A DNA stretch of 64,000 nucleotides, from the NCBI GenBank assembly GCA_028641055.1, contig CM054062.1, forward strand, positions 179,200,726-179,264,725. The letters run 5' to 3'. The notes beneath the pieces are model-generated. The model was not told the DNA's origin and ran no database searches. It saw only the letters and a list, made by a program, of their open reading frames with translations. The DNA is from Alopecurus myosuroides. Its lineage: Eukaryota; Streptophyta; Magnoliopsida; Poales; Poaceae. The position numbers and the translations under genes are program-made. This document shows, in pieces, positions 24,453-34,057 of this stretch; position 1 is the stretch's first letter, and every line of letters starts with the position of its first letter.

Positions 24453-27008
24453 TTCGTGACCCCGGACCCAGAGGTATACATACTGTTATGTGCTCCTAGT
24501 CATGGACCCACAAGGGCTTCGGGGTTACCATCCCCGGCTGCAACAAACAACGGCAGGTAGACCGGATTCATCGGCACACAAGCCGGATAACATCGGTACT
24601 ACTACTCCTTGTGTCCATGCAAGTCATAACCAACTATGCATATCAAAGCGTCCATGAGTCGTATGAAACCGAAGGAACGGGACCAAAGCTATACGTAGAT
24701 GCTATGTGTCCAGGAAGTGCAACAACAATCGAGGGTTACTAGGGTTACTAGGCCCAGGCCAAGTAAACATCGGCAGACATGCTCAGAAATGGATCATCGG
24801 CCCCACAACCCCTTGCCTGCGACAACTACGCAGGCATAGCCAAAACTTTATAACGATGAGCTCGAAACCAACAACCGATGAAAGCAGTAACTCTAGACAT
24901 AAAATTGTATAAAGCACGTATTACTAGAGTATAGCTTTACAAACAGAGGTCGCATGACCCAACATTACATCAGTCAATGGAAGGCAAATTATGTTGCTAA
25001 TCAACAAGATACCAAAAAGGCCTAAGAGGCCGCAACATAAGGCGATGTCCCAACCCATAGATTCCAGGCTGCTACCTAGAAACCCCAAATTACTCGTAGA
25101 TGTCCATGTTGAAACCACCACTGGAATGAGATCTTCACCTGAACCGAAATTAAGTAACCATGAGTACGGGAGGTACACAACAAGACTTAGTTAACCTATC
25201 ATATATTTTCTATTTTCATAAAGGGTTTTATGAAGGTTAATTTGCATAATGCAATCTTTGTTTTCCAAATCGAGGAAGAATAGCACGTCTCATGGAGTAT
25301 TTTCAAAACAGATGAGGAAACTACTCAACTACTGAATCATTATCTTTTCGTTCCACCGAATCATTTCCCAGCATCTCATGCTACAAAGATCACCCCTCTC
25401 GGCATCTCCGAGGAAGCACCCTTCATTCGTTGTCAACGTATTTTACGTCACGTTCAAGTTGTCTATGACCTCGTGTCTTGCACCAAATCGTCCTTAACCG
25501 TGGACACGACTTTTCTAAAAGATTTCCCTGCAGGGATGTACACTTTACCCACACGTATCGTCCGACTCTTAGCGCCACATGTACGTTCTTCCATGGAGCG
25601 CGGAAGAGGGTGGCTGGATCCGACCTTTACCTTGCGTAACCCTATCCATGAGTCAACCCAAACATGGCCATCCTATCAACAGGGAGTTGGCCACCTCCTG
25701 ACGGCACATGTTCTGTGAGTCGGGATCAAGATCCGTCTACGTCCATCACTTGTCCCGGTCACTCCCTAGGTTTTCTCCAAATCGCAAACTACGTGACTCA
25801 TGGATGTGGCCAAACAAGTTAGTTAGTCGGGCGAGGTTCATTGGCTCACGCGCGCGGTTGCAGGCTTCCGCGACGAGACCTTAATCCTAGGGTTGGCAAG
25901 TATAGGACAAACAACCACTTCCCAAGTGGCCTCCCATCCAAGCCTTAATCAAGTTAACCACACAATGCTCAACTTCCCATGCCATTATATCATACTAGGT
26001 TCTCGCGGCTCTGATTCATCCACCGGATGGAGCAGAGCCAATCAAACATGTAAGTGAAACAGACATAAGGCTCTGGCGGTGCACACAAGCAAATCTATGG
26101 CGGCTAGAAGCAGTGGATTCATAATATTGAGGCAATACGGTATATAGGAGAACTCTAGCTACTGACACCAAATATCTTGGAACCGAATGCAAAGTACGAG
26201 AATCAAAACATGTTCGAAAACATATATGAGCAGATAATAGATTATGCTTGCCTTTCTTCAAGAAAACCAAAGAATAGATCTTCTGGAATAAGTGATTGAC
26301 TTGTCGGTTAAGATCAAGTATTCACCACTGGAATTGCTGGTCTTCATTTCAGAGTCGCTTTCTACCGATAAGAAGCAAATACCGAAAAGGAAACAACAAT
26401 CAACCCATGGAATTGATGCAATGCGCAGTATGTATGCATGATCAATTTAATGCATCAAGATAGAGCCCTAAAACATGTTTAGTAAGTTACTATGGTTCGT
26501 ATGGGAGTTTTGCATTTTATTGAAATTAGCCCCGAAATGGACCTTAGAGGGCACTTCGGGCAATTCTGCAAGTGAGTCAAAGTGTTAAAATGAATTTGAA
26601 AACATCATAAATGATTTTCATTTATCTTTCTAAGAATTTTGACATATAACTTGCAATTTTCTGAATTTATTAAATAAATTGTTATTTTCTGCATTTTTTA
26701 ATGATTTAACCATTATTTAAATAATGGTCAAATTTAAACTTATTCAAACATGTTTAGAAATGCTATAAACAGATAGTTTTTATTTTTCTAAATACTTTCA
26801 TATATTTTTCATATTTTTTGATAAACAGAATTAAAGTTATTTAATTTACAAATATTAACGATTTTCTGGAATTATAATTAAAGTGGGGCCCACGTGTCAG
26901 TTATTTATTTTTATTAAACATTTTATTAAAAACCAGACACGTGGGGCCTGGTGATGTCCTTCTGACATTACCCCCACGTCAGCGGCTGGCCGGCCCGGCT
27001 CGGGTGAG
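24453..27008 (-). mobile_element. Truncated LTR of X1 (5' LTR in element sense)
   Basis: Matches 17402 onward to about 19735 (ggcccggctcgggtgag), allowing for the ~280 bp absent there, then stops. About 0.9 kb of LTR is missing and X2's LTR follows directly. Differences from the left LTR are frequent (about 17 in the first ~125 aligned bases), so X1 is older than B and C. Confidence 0.7.
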
Positions 27009-28008
27009 GACTTCGACAACGAACAACGACAGGTAGACTGGATTCATCGGCACGTAGTCCGGATCCCCAGTCTACTACTCTTTGTATCCATGCTAGTCAT
27101 AACCAACTATGCATATCAAAGCGTCCACGAATCGAATGAAACTGAAGGAAACGGGACCAAAGTTATACAGAGCTGCTATGTGTCCAGAAAGTGCAACAAC
27201 AATCGAGGGTTACTGGGGTTACCTCGCCCCAGGCCGAATCACATCGGCAGGCGGGCTCGGACATGGATCATCGGCTCCACAACCCCTCGACTGCGACAAC
27301 TATGCATGCATAGCCAAAACTGCATAACAATGAGCTCGAAACCAACAACCGATCAATGCAGCACTCTAGACATGAAACTTTATTAAACAGGTGTTACTAG
27401 AGTATAGCTTATAAGCAGAGGTCACACAACCCAACATTACATCAGACAACGGAAGGCAAATTATGTTGCTAATCAACAAGAACCAAAAAGTCCTAAGAGG
27501 CCGCAACATAAGGCGACGTCCCAGCCCATAGATTCTAGGCTGCCACCTGGGAACCCCAAACTACTCGTCGATGTCCACGTTGATTCACCACTGAAGTGAG
27601 GAACTCCACCTGAACCAAATTTAAGCAAACCTGAGTACGGAAGGTACTCAACAAGACTTAGTTAACTTATTATATATCTTCTATCTTCAGAAAGGGTTTT
27701 ATGAAGGCTGATTTGCGCAAAGCAATCTTTATTTTTCTAAATTGAGGAGGAATAGCACGTCTCATAAAAGGTTTTCATAACAGATGAGAAACTCACTACT
27801 GAAATCATCATCTTTTGAATCCACCAACATCATTTCCCAGCATCTCACATACTACAAGGATCACCCCTCTCGGCATCTCCGAGGAGGCACCCTTCATCTA
27901 TTGACTCCATGCTTTGTCGACATATTTTACGCCACGTTCAGGTTATCTATGGCCAAAATACTTCCACCAAGTCGTCCTTAACCGCGGACATGGCTTTCCG
28001 AAAGATTT
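27009..28008 (-). mobile_element. X2 LTR, left half (interrupted by element B)
   Basis: Matches X2's right LTR from about 61003 (caggtagactggattcatcgg) onward. About the first 145 bp of the LTR are missing at the fusion with X1. The last five bases, GATTT (28004-28008), are the target duplication of element B; the LTR resumes at 54596. Confidence 0.75.
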
Positions 28009-28873
28009 TGTAACATCCCAAGTATGAAAACAACCTTTAGAATGTTTGTTTCTTGTTTTATTTATGTTTTGCATCATTACATCATCATTGCCTTTGTTTT
28101 GGCATTTGTTTTCCATTTGTTTTCATCTGTTTTCCTTTGTTTTCCCAATTGAAATTCAAACAAAATTCAAATATTTGTTTCATACTTGTGCTGTTACAAT
28201 TTCCAAATGAATATTCAAATAAAAGCAATTAAATTGGTTCCATTAAAGTGGTAAGTTCAAACTATTAAGTGGTTCCTTTTAATATTTCATTTAATATCAA
28301 TTTCACACAAAGCTCAATTAAAATTCAAACAGTATTCAAATGTTTTGTTTCATACTTGTTATGTTACAATTTTCAAATAAAAATATTCAAATTCAATTAA
28401 ATTTCCAAACAGCAACCATTTTGAAGTTTATGAAAATTACAAAACAAATCAATCATTTGTTACCATTACACTTGAAATTAAAAAACTTTTAAAGTGTTCT
28501 TTCATTTAATCAATTAATACCAAAATTCACTCAATTTCAAATAAACTACAAACAACAACTAATTTAAATTATTTGGAAAACCAAAGTTTGCACCAGGTTG
28601 CTGTTACAATAAATAAGCAATACAAATTTTCCTAAATTTTTCTAACCTCAAAACCCTATCCTTTTTCTCCTTTTCCTTTTCGGCAAAATAAAAATAATAA
28701 CAGCAAGAAAAAAAAATAGCGCAGAGGGGAGAGGCAGGCCAGTGGGCAGCAGGCCCAGCCCACCAGCCCGGCCTGCTACCCCCCTCCTTTTTCTTCCTCA
28801 TGTACGGCGTGCATCCGCGACAGCCACGTCGCTGTACGGCGGAGCAGACGGCCGGGAGGCGCCCTCCTCCTCC

Positions 28874-28879
28874 ATATAA
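28874..28879 (+). promoter_or_regulatory. TATA-like box in B's 5' LTR
   Basis: ATATAA within cctccatataactgcc. About 30 bases downstream is cccctagccctagctcc, a plausible start region. The copy in the 3' LTR is at 50971-50976. It would divide U3 from R, leaving a leader of more than 3.5 kb in the LTR. Confidence 0.45.
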
Positions 28880-29309
28880 CTGCCCCGCGAGCTCCCCCTA
28901 GCCCTAGCTCCTCCACCTCCTTCTCCCTCACGCCGCGCCGCCGTTTTCCCCCTCTGCTCTCTCTCTCTGTCACCGCACGGTCTGAACCCGAGCACCACCG
29001 CTTCCCCTCCGGCGATCGCCGTCGCTATGCCGCGCCACCACGCGGGCTGAGCTCTGGGATCGAATCCCCTCGACCTCCTCGTCCCCCTCTTGTCCAGGGA
29101 GGGGCACGGGCATCTCCTGAACGTCGCCGCCGTCCTCGCTGTCGCCGCCGTCGTCGAGCACCTCCTCCTTCTGCTCCCTCTCTCTCGATTCTTTCCCTCT
29201 CTTTCTCCTCTCTGCTGTCACGTTACGCGCGCTCGATCACCACACGCACGCACACGGCAGCACGAGCGAGCAGCAGCAGCGGCTAGCCGCCGGCGACTGC
29301 CTCCCATTG

Positions 29310-29329
29310 GGTTTCAGTTAACTGAAACC
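29310..29329. repeat. 20 bp perfect palindrome in B's LTR
   Basis: GGTTTCAGTT/AACTGAAACC, followed by another tttcagttt. The same palindrome is in the 3' LTR at 51424-51443. Confidence 0.85.
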
Positions 29330-29402
29330 AAATTTCAGTTTCGTCAGTCTATTTCGCGGACTGAACATCAAAACCAAATGTGCACCTTACCTATCACGAA
29401 AC

Positions 29403-29495
29403 ATCAGCGTAGCGCAGTGGCCAGAGCGCTGCTCGCGCGAGCCCGCGGCCCGGGTTCGATCCCTGCCTCCCGCGGAGAAAAACCACACCTTTTTT
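29403..29495 (+). other. tRNA-like Pol III module in B's 5' LTR
   Basis: TAGCGCAGTGG (29410-29420) fits the A box of tRNA genes. GGTTCGATCCC (29453-29463) fits the B box, 32 bases further on. A T6 run (29490-29495) follows as a possible Pol III terminator. The D arm can form a perfect 4 bp GCGC/GCGC stem around the loop agtggccaga, but the anticodon and acceptor stems do not fold properly, so it is not a real tRNA gene. The 3' LTR copy (51524-51608) keeps both boxes and a T5 run. Confidence 0.55.
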
Positions 29496-29505
29496 CGCCA
29501 CCGCG

Positions 29506-29535
29506 CGCTGACAGGTGGGCCTCCCCCTGTCAGCG
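29506..29535. repeat. Perfect hairpin in B's LTR leader
   Basis: CGCTGACAGG and CCTGTCAGCG form a 10 bp stem around tgggcctccc. A second 8 bp hairpin CAGTGGCC/GGCCACTG follows within 29582-29605. Both are repeated in the 3' LTR. Confidence 0.75.
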
Positions 29536-30665
29536 ACCACACGTGCCACGCACGCGCCACGTTGGCCCAGGGCCCCCTCGTCAGTGGCCCAGGCTAGGCC
29601 ACTGCGAGGTGTAAAACGTTTCTGGCTTTTTCTTTTTTAAGTTTAAGTCCTTTTATTTTACAGATTAGTCCCTGTATTTAAAATACAAATAACTTTTGAA
29701 ATTCAAATCCAAATAATATAAATGAAATATGTATTCTGCACAAAATTAAATTATCTACATGATTAAAGCATTTGTTTTCTGTTTTGAACATTTCAAATTG
29801 TTTCAAAATTCAAATTCAAACAACTCATTTCAAATTTGGTTAAATTCATAACTAATTCAAATTTAATTTAAATGCCACATATAAAATATGTTTTCTATGC
29901 CAAATTAAACCACCATTTCAAATATAAACTTTGTTTCATGTTTTGAATAATTAAAAAGGGTTAAATAATTTAAACCTTGTTTAAATCATTTAAAAATTGC
30001 TAAATTCATAACTTGGTCAAATTTAAATTCTTTTTGAACATATAAAATATGTTTTCAAACCAGAAAAGTATAATCTTTTCAAATATGAATTTTATTAAAT
30101 GTTTTGAACAAATAAAAATTAAAATAAATTCAAACTTGAATTAAATTCATTTAAATCTTGTTTAAACTTGTTTAATTCATAATTAATTCATTTTAAATCC
30201 TTTTTCAACAAATGAAACATGTATTCCACCTAAAATTTTGTGTTCTTTCCAAATATGAACTTGGTTGTATATTTTGAACAATTAAAATTGGTGAAAACAA
30301 CAAATGCTTGTGTAACTCCGTTAAGAAGCCAAAATTTCATAACTTAATAAATAAACTTCCAAACTTGGTAAACACCTTTTAAAATTGAATCTATTGTTGT
30401 TTTCTTATTGTTTTCCTCATCCATGCATCATTCTAATCAACTTTCACATGATGGTTATTTGTAGATCATTTAATTCAACCTTAATTCATGGGATTTTCTA
30501 CATGCAACCCAAATTGCATATGGTCCCATTTAATTATGTTACCATGTCAACTAGCTTATTTTGATGCATCAATTAAATTGTCATGCATCATCCCATGATT
30601 GTGCATTATGCCATGTTATTGATTGTTTGTCTCTCTGCGTTGTTTGTTTGCTTCTTCTCGAATAG

Positions 30666-30743
30666 ACGACGACGCTGAGACAGACGAGGTTTACGACACT
30701 ACTTCTGAGGAGTTAGCCCAGTACCAGGCTACTGAGTTTGCAG
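30666..30743 (+). other. Exon-like segment 2 of a small LTR-encoded ORF
   Basis: Preceded by a pyrimidine-rich tract and an AG (tttgcttcttctcgaatag) and followed by AG|GCAAGT, the consensus for a GC-AG intron. It is 78 bp, open in the frame DDAETDEVYDTTSEELAQYQ, and begins and ends in phase 1. The 3' LTR copy (52769-52846) is identical. This is a prediction from sequence alone. Confidence 0.35.
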
Positions 30744-31957
30744 GCAAGTATTCACTCACATGAACCATTGTGTCCTTTCCACACTGGTTATCGATACTTT
30801 CCGTTGTCTATTCTGCTAGCCTTAAGATTCGTTGCTTGTGTTCCGATCCTATCACATGTTATCCTGTAACCCTGAAATAGCCTATCCTCCACACCCATAA
30901 CCCCATTGCTTGTTGCCTGTGTCTTACTAGCATGCTTAGGGTTGTTTATGTTCGAGTCTGTTGTCCGTTATTTCTGTTACCATATTTATCATTGTTCTGG
31001 GGCTCGATGTTAAACAACAACCTGTTAATGTTTGAGGTAATGCTAATTTGATGAGAAGGCACCGGCAGGAGGCCGGGTATGGTTTTGAGGCCTGCTAGTG
31101 TCGAACTCAGGTAAAGTCTTTGTCCTCTGGATCCATGTTGAGCGCGCTAACCGCATGTGGGAAGCGTGTATGGGCGCCCCCCGCAACTCTGATTCGATTC
31201 GCATCTCGTCCAAATCGCCACACTTAGTTCGGGCTTTCCATTTGATGCACGCATATGCAGGTACGAACCCGAGGCCAGGGTGGAACTTTTGTAGTCGGCA
31301 TTTAGGGCGGCGTGGTCTTCCAGTGCTATGAGGGTCCCCCTTTTCTTCGTGGGGGCTCGATTATCCGCGCGCGCACAGCACGTGGTTCTTTGGGCTTGAT
31401 GCGAAGAAGAGTTGGGTTGTGTTGAGTGCCTCGTTTGGTGGAAGTGCATTTCCAATCTGGCGGGGTATTCTTACGTGTACGGCCAAATTGGTGCACCCCT
31501 GCAGGGTTAAATCTTCTCGAGAAGCCGTGTTGTCCGCGGTTATGGATGACTTGGTGATAGGGCTGGCTAACAAGGATTAGACAACTTACACCTAATCAAT
31601 ACTAACTTGATTAGTAATAGATCTTATTGACACAATAACTTGAATCATCATTAATCCAACTGTGTGAGTTATCCTCGGATTGCTTCTTTGGATAAGGGGC
31701 GAGATCCAGGATGGGTTTGTTTGAGGTTAGTGGTAGTTGGTTACGTTACGCTATCTTATCCCTCTCTTTTAGCCGGAAGTTGTAGCATGTTTCTGTAGTT
31801 GGTTAGAGCAGCCTGCTGCCGCACTTTTGTATCACCTATTCTTCCGTTGAACCCAAAGCATCTGTACTTGGTGTTGCCGGGTACTCTATGGTATCTTGTG
31901 AGTCTTGCTTGCCAGTACGTTTATGTACTGACCCCTTTGGGGCTGTGGTTTCCGCAG

Positions 31958-32022
31958 ACTACGTTTCCGAGGATCCCCATGGTGGCTACTACGTGGAGTA
32001 TGACGAGGCTGCTGACGAGTAG
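31958..32022 (+). other. Exon-like segment 3 of a small LTR-encoded ORF
   Basis: Preceded by ggtttccgcag. It accepts the phase of segment 2 and encodes YVSEDPHGGYYVEYDEAADE then TAG. The 3' LTR copy (54061-54125) differs at three positions, two of them synonymous. Minus-strand X1 LTR sequences end similarly (SSGGYNVDIDE-stop). Confidence 0.35.
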
Positions 32023-32493
32023 ATAGCGGACCCGGGCAGGATCCGAGACATCGTGGATGGGCTCCGTCTTTCGTTTCCGGCCTCTTAGGCCTATTTGGAT
32101 CTTGTCTGTACTCAGACACTTTGGATGCTTCCGCTGTGTTGTAATGATGAATTGTTGGGACATGTGTCCTCTAGATGATTGTATTTGCTATCTCTGCTCT
32201 AGTGAGAGCTATTTGCAACGTATTTCAATCTTTTGTGTCTTAGAGATATGTTGTGATATCAGTTGTTCTAATGCCGTTGACGTACCATGTGTGTATGTTA
32301 TGAAGTACGTCAACGGAAGTGTCCTGATTTCTATGGGATGGTTTGCGCAGATGATGGATAGTAGAGAATGGTTGTCACACGTTTACGTGTTGGCCTGCTC
32401 ATATTGAGATGCGGGTGCCGGTATGCCCCGTAAGCCATTTGTTCTACTATTTAGCGGACTGTGAGTATCCTCTAGAAGTCCGGGTGCGACAAA

Positions 32494-32506
32494 TGGTATC
32501 AGAGCC
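32494..32506 (+). promoter_or_regulatory. Primer-binding site of element B
   Basis: TGGTATCAGAGCC, two bases after the LTR, complementary to the 3' end of initiator Met-tRNA. Confidence 0.9.
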
Positions 32507-33032
32507 TGTCTGCCTGTAGGATCCCTTTTACTGGTCGCAGTTGAGTCTAGAATCTATTTTGTAGCTATATAGGAAAAATGAAACATGAGAGTAGGAATTC
32601 TGTTCTTTTTCTTCTTTCCCCACCCACTCTCCCTTTTCTTGTAAGGAAGTGCAACGTTGTTTTTCTCTTCTCATCTAAACTTTCAAGTTAGGATTTCACG
32701 TATCCTGGTTTCTCTAGGATAGTTATATCTACTAGACCATAGGAATGGAGGTGGTTGTGACATGATTTATCATGTTGCCTACTCACGATTGAGAACGGAG
32801 GCGTGTAAGCCCCGGAAGCAGATCCTCTATTCCTTAAGCAGTAGATATTGATCCTTTAGAAGCCCGGATGGGTTTCCGTAGTACCTTAGGAGTTTTTGGT
32901 CTCGTGTTTCCCCAATGTTGCTTCGATATCATGTTCTTCTCAACATCCTTTTCGTCCGTTGAAACCTTGTTGTTGCTTTCCACTTCAGTTCTTCTACCGG
33001 CGTCTAATCAAAACTTCCCCGATCATCTGCAG

Positions 33033-33707
33033 ATGGATCTCAGGTTCTACCCGCAGGTGGTTCGTATGACTCGTTGCGAGAGCACTGCCGGTTATCCGGA
33101 GATGCTGAGAGACATGGTCACTTTTCTTGGGTTCCGTTGGGCACCAGAGTACCAGGTCTACGAGCAGCAGCGAGAGTTTGACCAGACCTACTACCAGGCT
33201 ATCGTCTACATTCTGTCAGATGATGGCATGAGCGTAGTCCACCGCTACGAGGCAGTAGGTTCCACAGTGGATATGGCCGTGCAGCAGGCAGCTTATGTGA
33301 GTCTCACCGTCCTTCGTGCTGACTACTGGGGATTTGACGATTCTATCTATCGCCACATCCCCCGTGGTTACATCACTTCGGAGGGAGCTCACTTCACTCT
33401 CTACGACAACTTGGATGTCTACGAGCATGATAACTCCAGGCTGCACACCACCGCTCAGTTTGTGAGGCACAGTGACGCAGTTGCCAGCACACTATCTCAG
33501 GAGTTGGCTACAGTCAGAGAGCAGCTCTACCTTGCTTTGACTCGTCTGGCGACTTACACCACAAACTTTGTTGGAGACGAGCGCTTTGCACGTTTCGATC
33601 AGCCAGTTGGTCGTCGTCTGCCAGATGCTGGAGGTTACGAGCCGATCAGAGGTCCACTCCTCAACCTTGGTGCTGGTTACACCGGGATTCCACGCTTTGG
33701 AGCATAG
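33033..33707 (+). CDS. Pre-gag ORF of element B with a dsRNA-binding-like domain
   Basis: A 224-residue ORF between primer site and gag. The frame is open from 32868, but the first 55 codons are unlike the rest and the Met at 33033 directly follows ctgcag, a possible splice acceptor, so I prefer this start. Residues 21-97 follow the layout of a double-stranded-RNA-binding motif: helix YPEMLRDMVTFLGF, then PEYQVYEQQ, a strand YYQAIVYIL, then HRYEAVGST and a last helix MAVQQAAYVSLTVLR, in the place of the usual K..A...AA..AL..L. Residues 143-178 look like a short coiled coil. It ends in TAG, but the same frame continues 46 codons to 33848 with an Arg-rich tail (HRTSRRTPSRRPA). Gag and pol of chromoviruses normally lack such an ORF. 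The function is inference: RNA binding in particle assembly, or silencing defence. Confidence 0.6.
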   Translation: MDLRFYPQVVRMTRCESTAGYPEMLRDMVTFLGFRWAPEYQVYEQQREFDQTYYQAIVYILSDDGMSVVHRYEAVGSTVDMAVQQAAYVSLTVLRADYWGFDDSIYRHIPRGYITSEGAHFTLYDNLDVYEHDNSRLHTTAQFVRHSDAVASTLSQELATVREQLYLALTRLATYTTNFVGDERFARFDQPVGRRLPDAGGYEPIRGPLLNLGAGYTGIPRFGA

Positions 33708-33848
33708 GGAGTCGACGCTATGTACTTCACCACACCTAGAGTCGCTCTCAGACCACGTCAGATCTATGTGGATCGTCGTTCTACCTACTTTCGTGGGCGT
33801 GCTCCTCACCGTACCTCTCGCCGTACTCCTAGCCGCCGTCCTGCGTGA
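33708..33848 (+). other. In-frame Arg-rich extension after the pre-gag ORF stop
   Basis: Open in the same frame directly after the TAG at 33705-33707, with YVDRRSTYFRGRAPHRTSRR and TPSRRPA, then TGA. It suggests either one recent nonsense change or stop-codon readthrough. Confidence 0.5.
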
Positions 33849-34057
33849 TGAGCATGGGAGTACCGATGTATCCATTCTTAGATATGTTTAGTTATCCGTT
33901 GGCATTTGAACCATTTATGGTGTGTTGGATATTCTGACGTATTTGAACATGTGACAATGTACCTGTTGGTTATCTATTCATGCGTCGAAATAATCTATCT
34001 TTCGGTTTCCAAGTCTATCCTTTTCTATTGTTGTGCTAAAATGCATTTCCATTCAGG

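Larger units (their letters stand above)
28009..32491 (+). mobile_element. 5' LTR of element B
   Basis: 4483 bp. The first 0.6 kb and the stretch 29630-30650 are AT-rich with many TTCAAAT/ATTTGAA words. 28720-29620 is GC-rich and holds a TATA-like box, a predicted start region, a 20 bp palindrome, a tRNA-like unit and two hairpins. The downstream part contains two small exon-like segments. The end GCGACA is followed by the primer site. Confidence 0.9.

Noticed and set aside
29403..29476. Genuine tRNA gene
   Set aside because: The A and B boxes fit, but the anticodon stem-loop and acceptor stem do not form and there is no credible anticodon.
29090..29614. 174-codon frame in the GC-rich part of B's 5' LTR
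   Set aside because: It is GC-driven, not kept across the 16 bp LTR difference, and overlaps the tRNA-like unit and hairpins.
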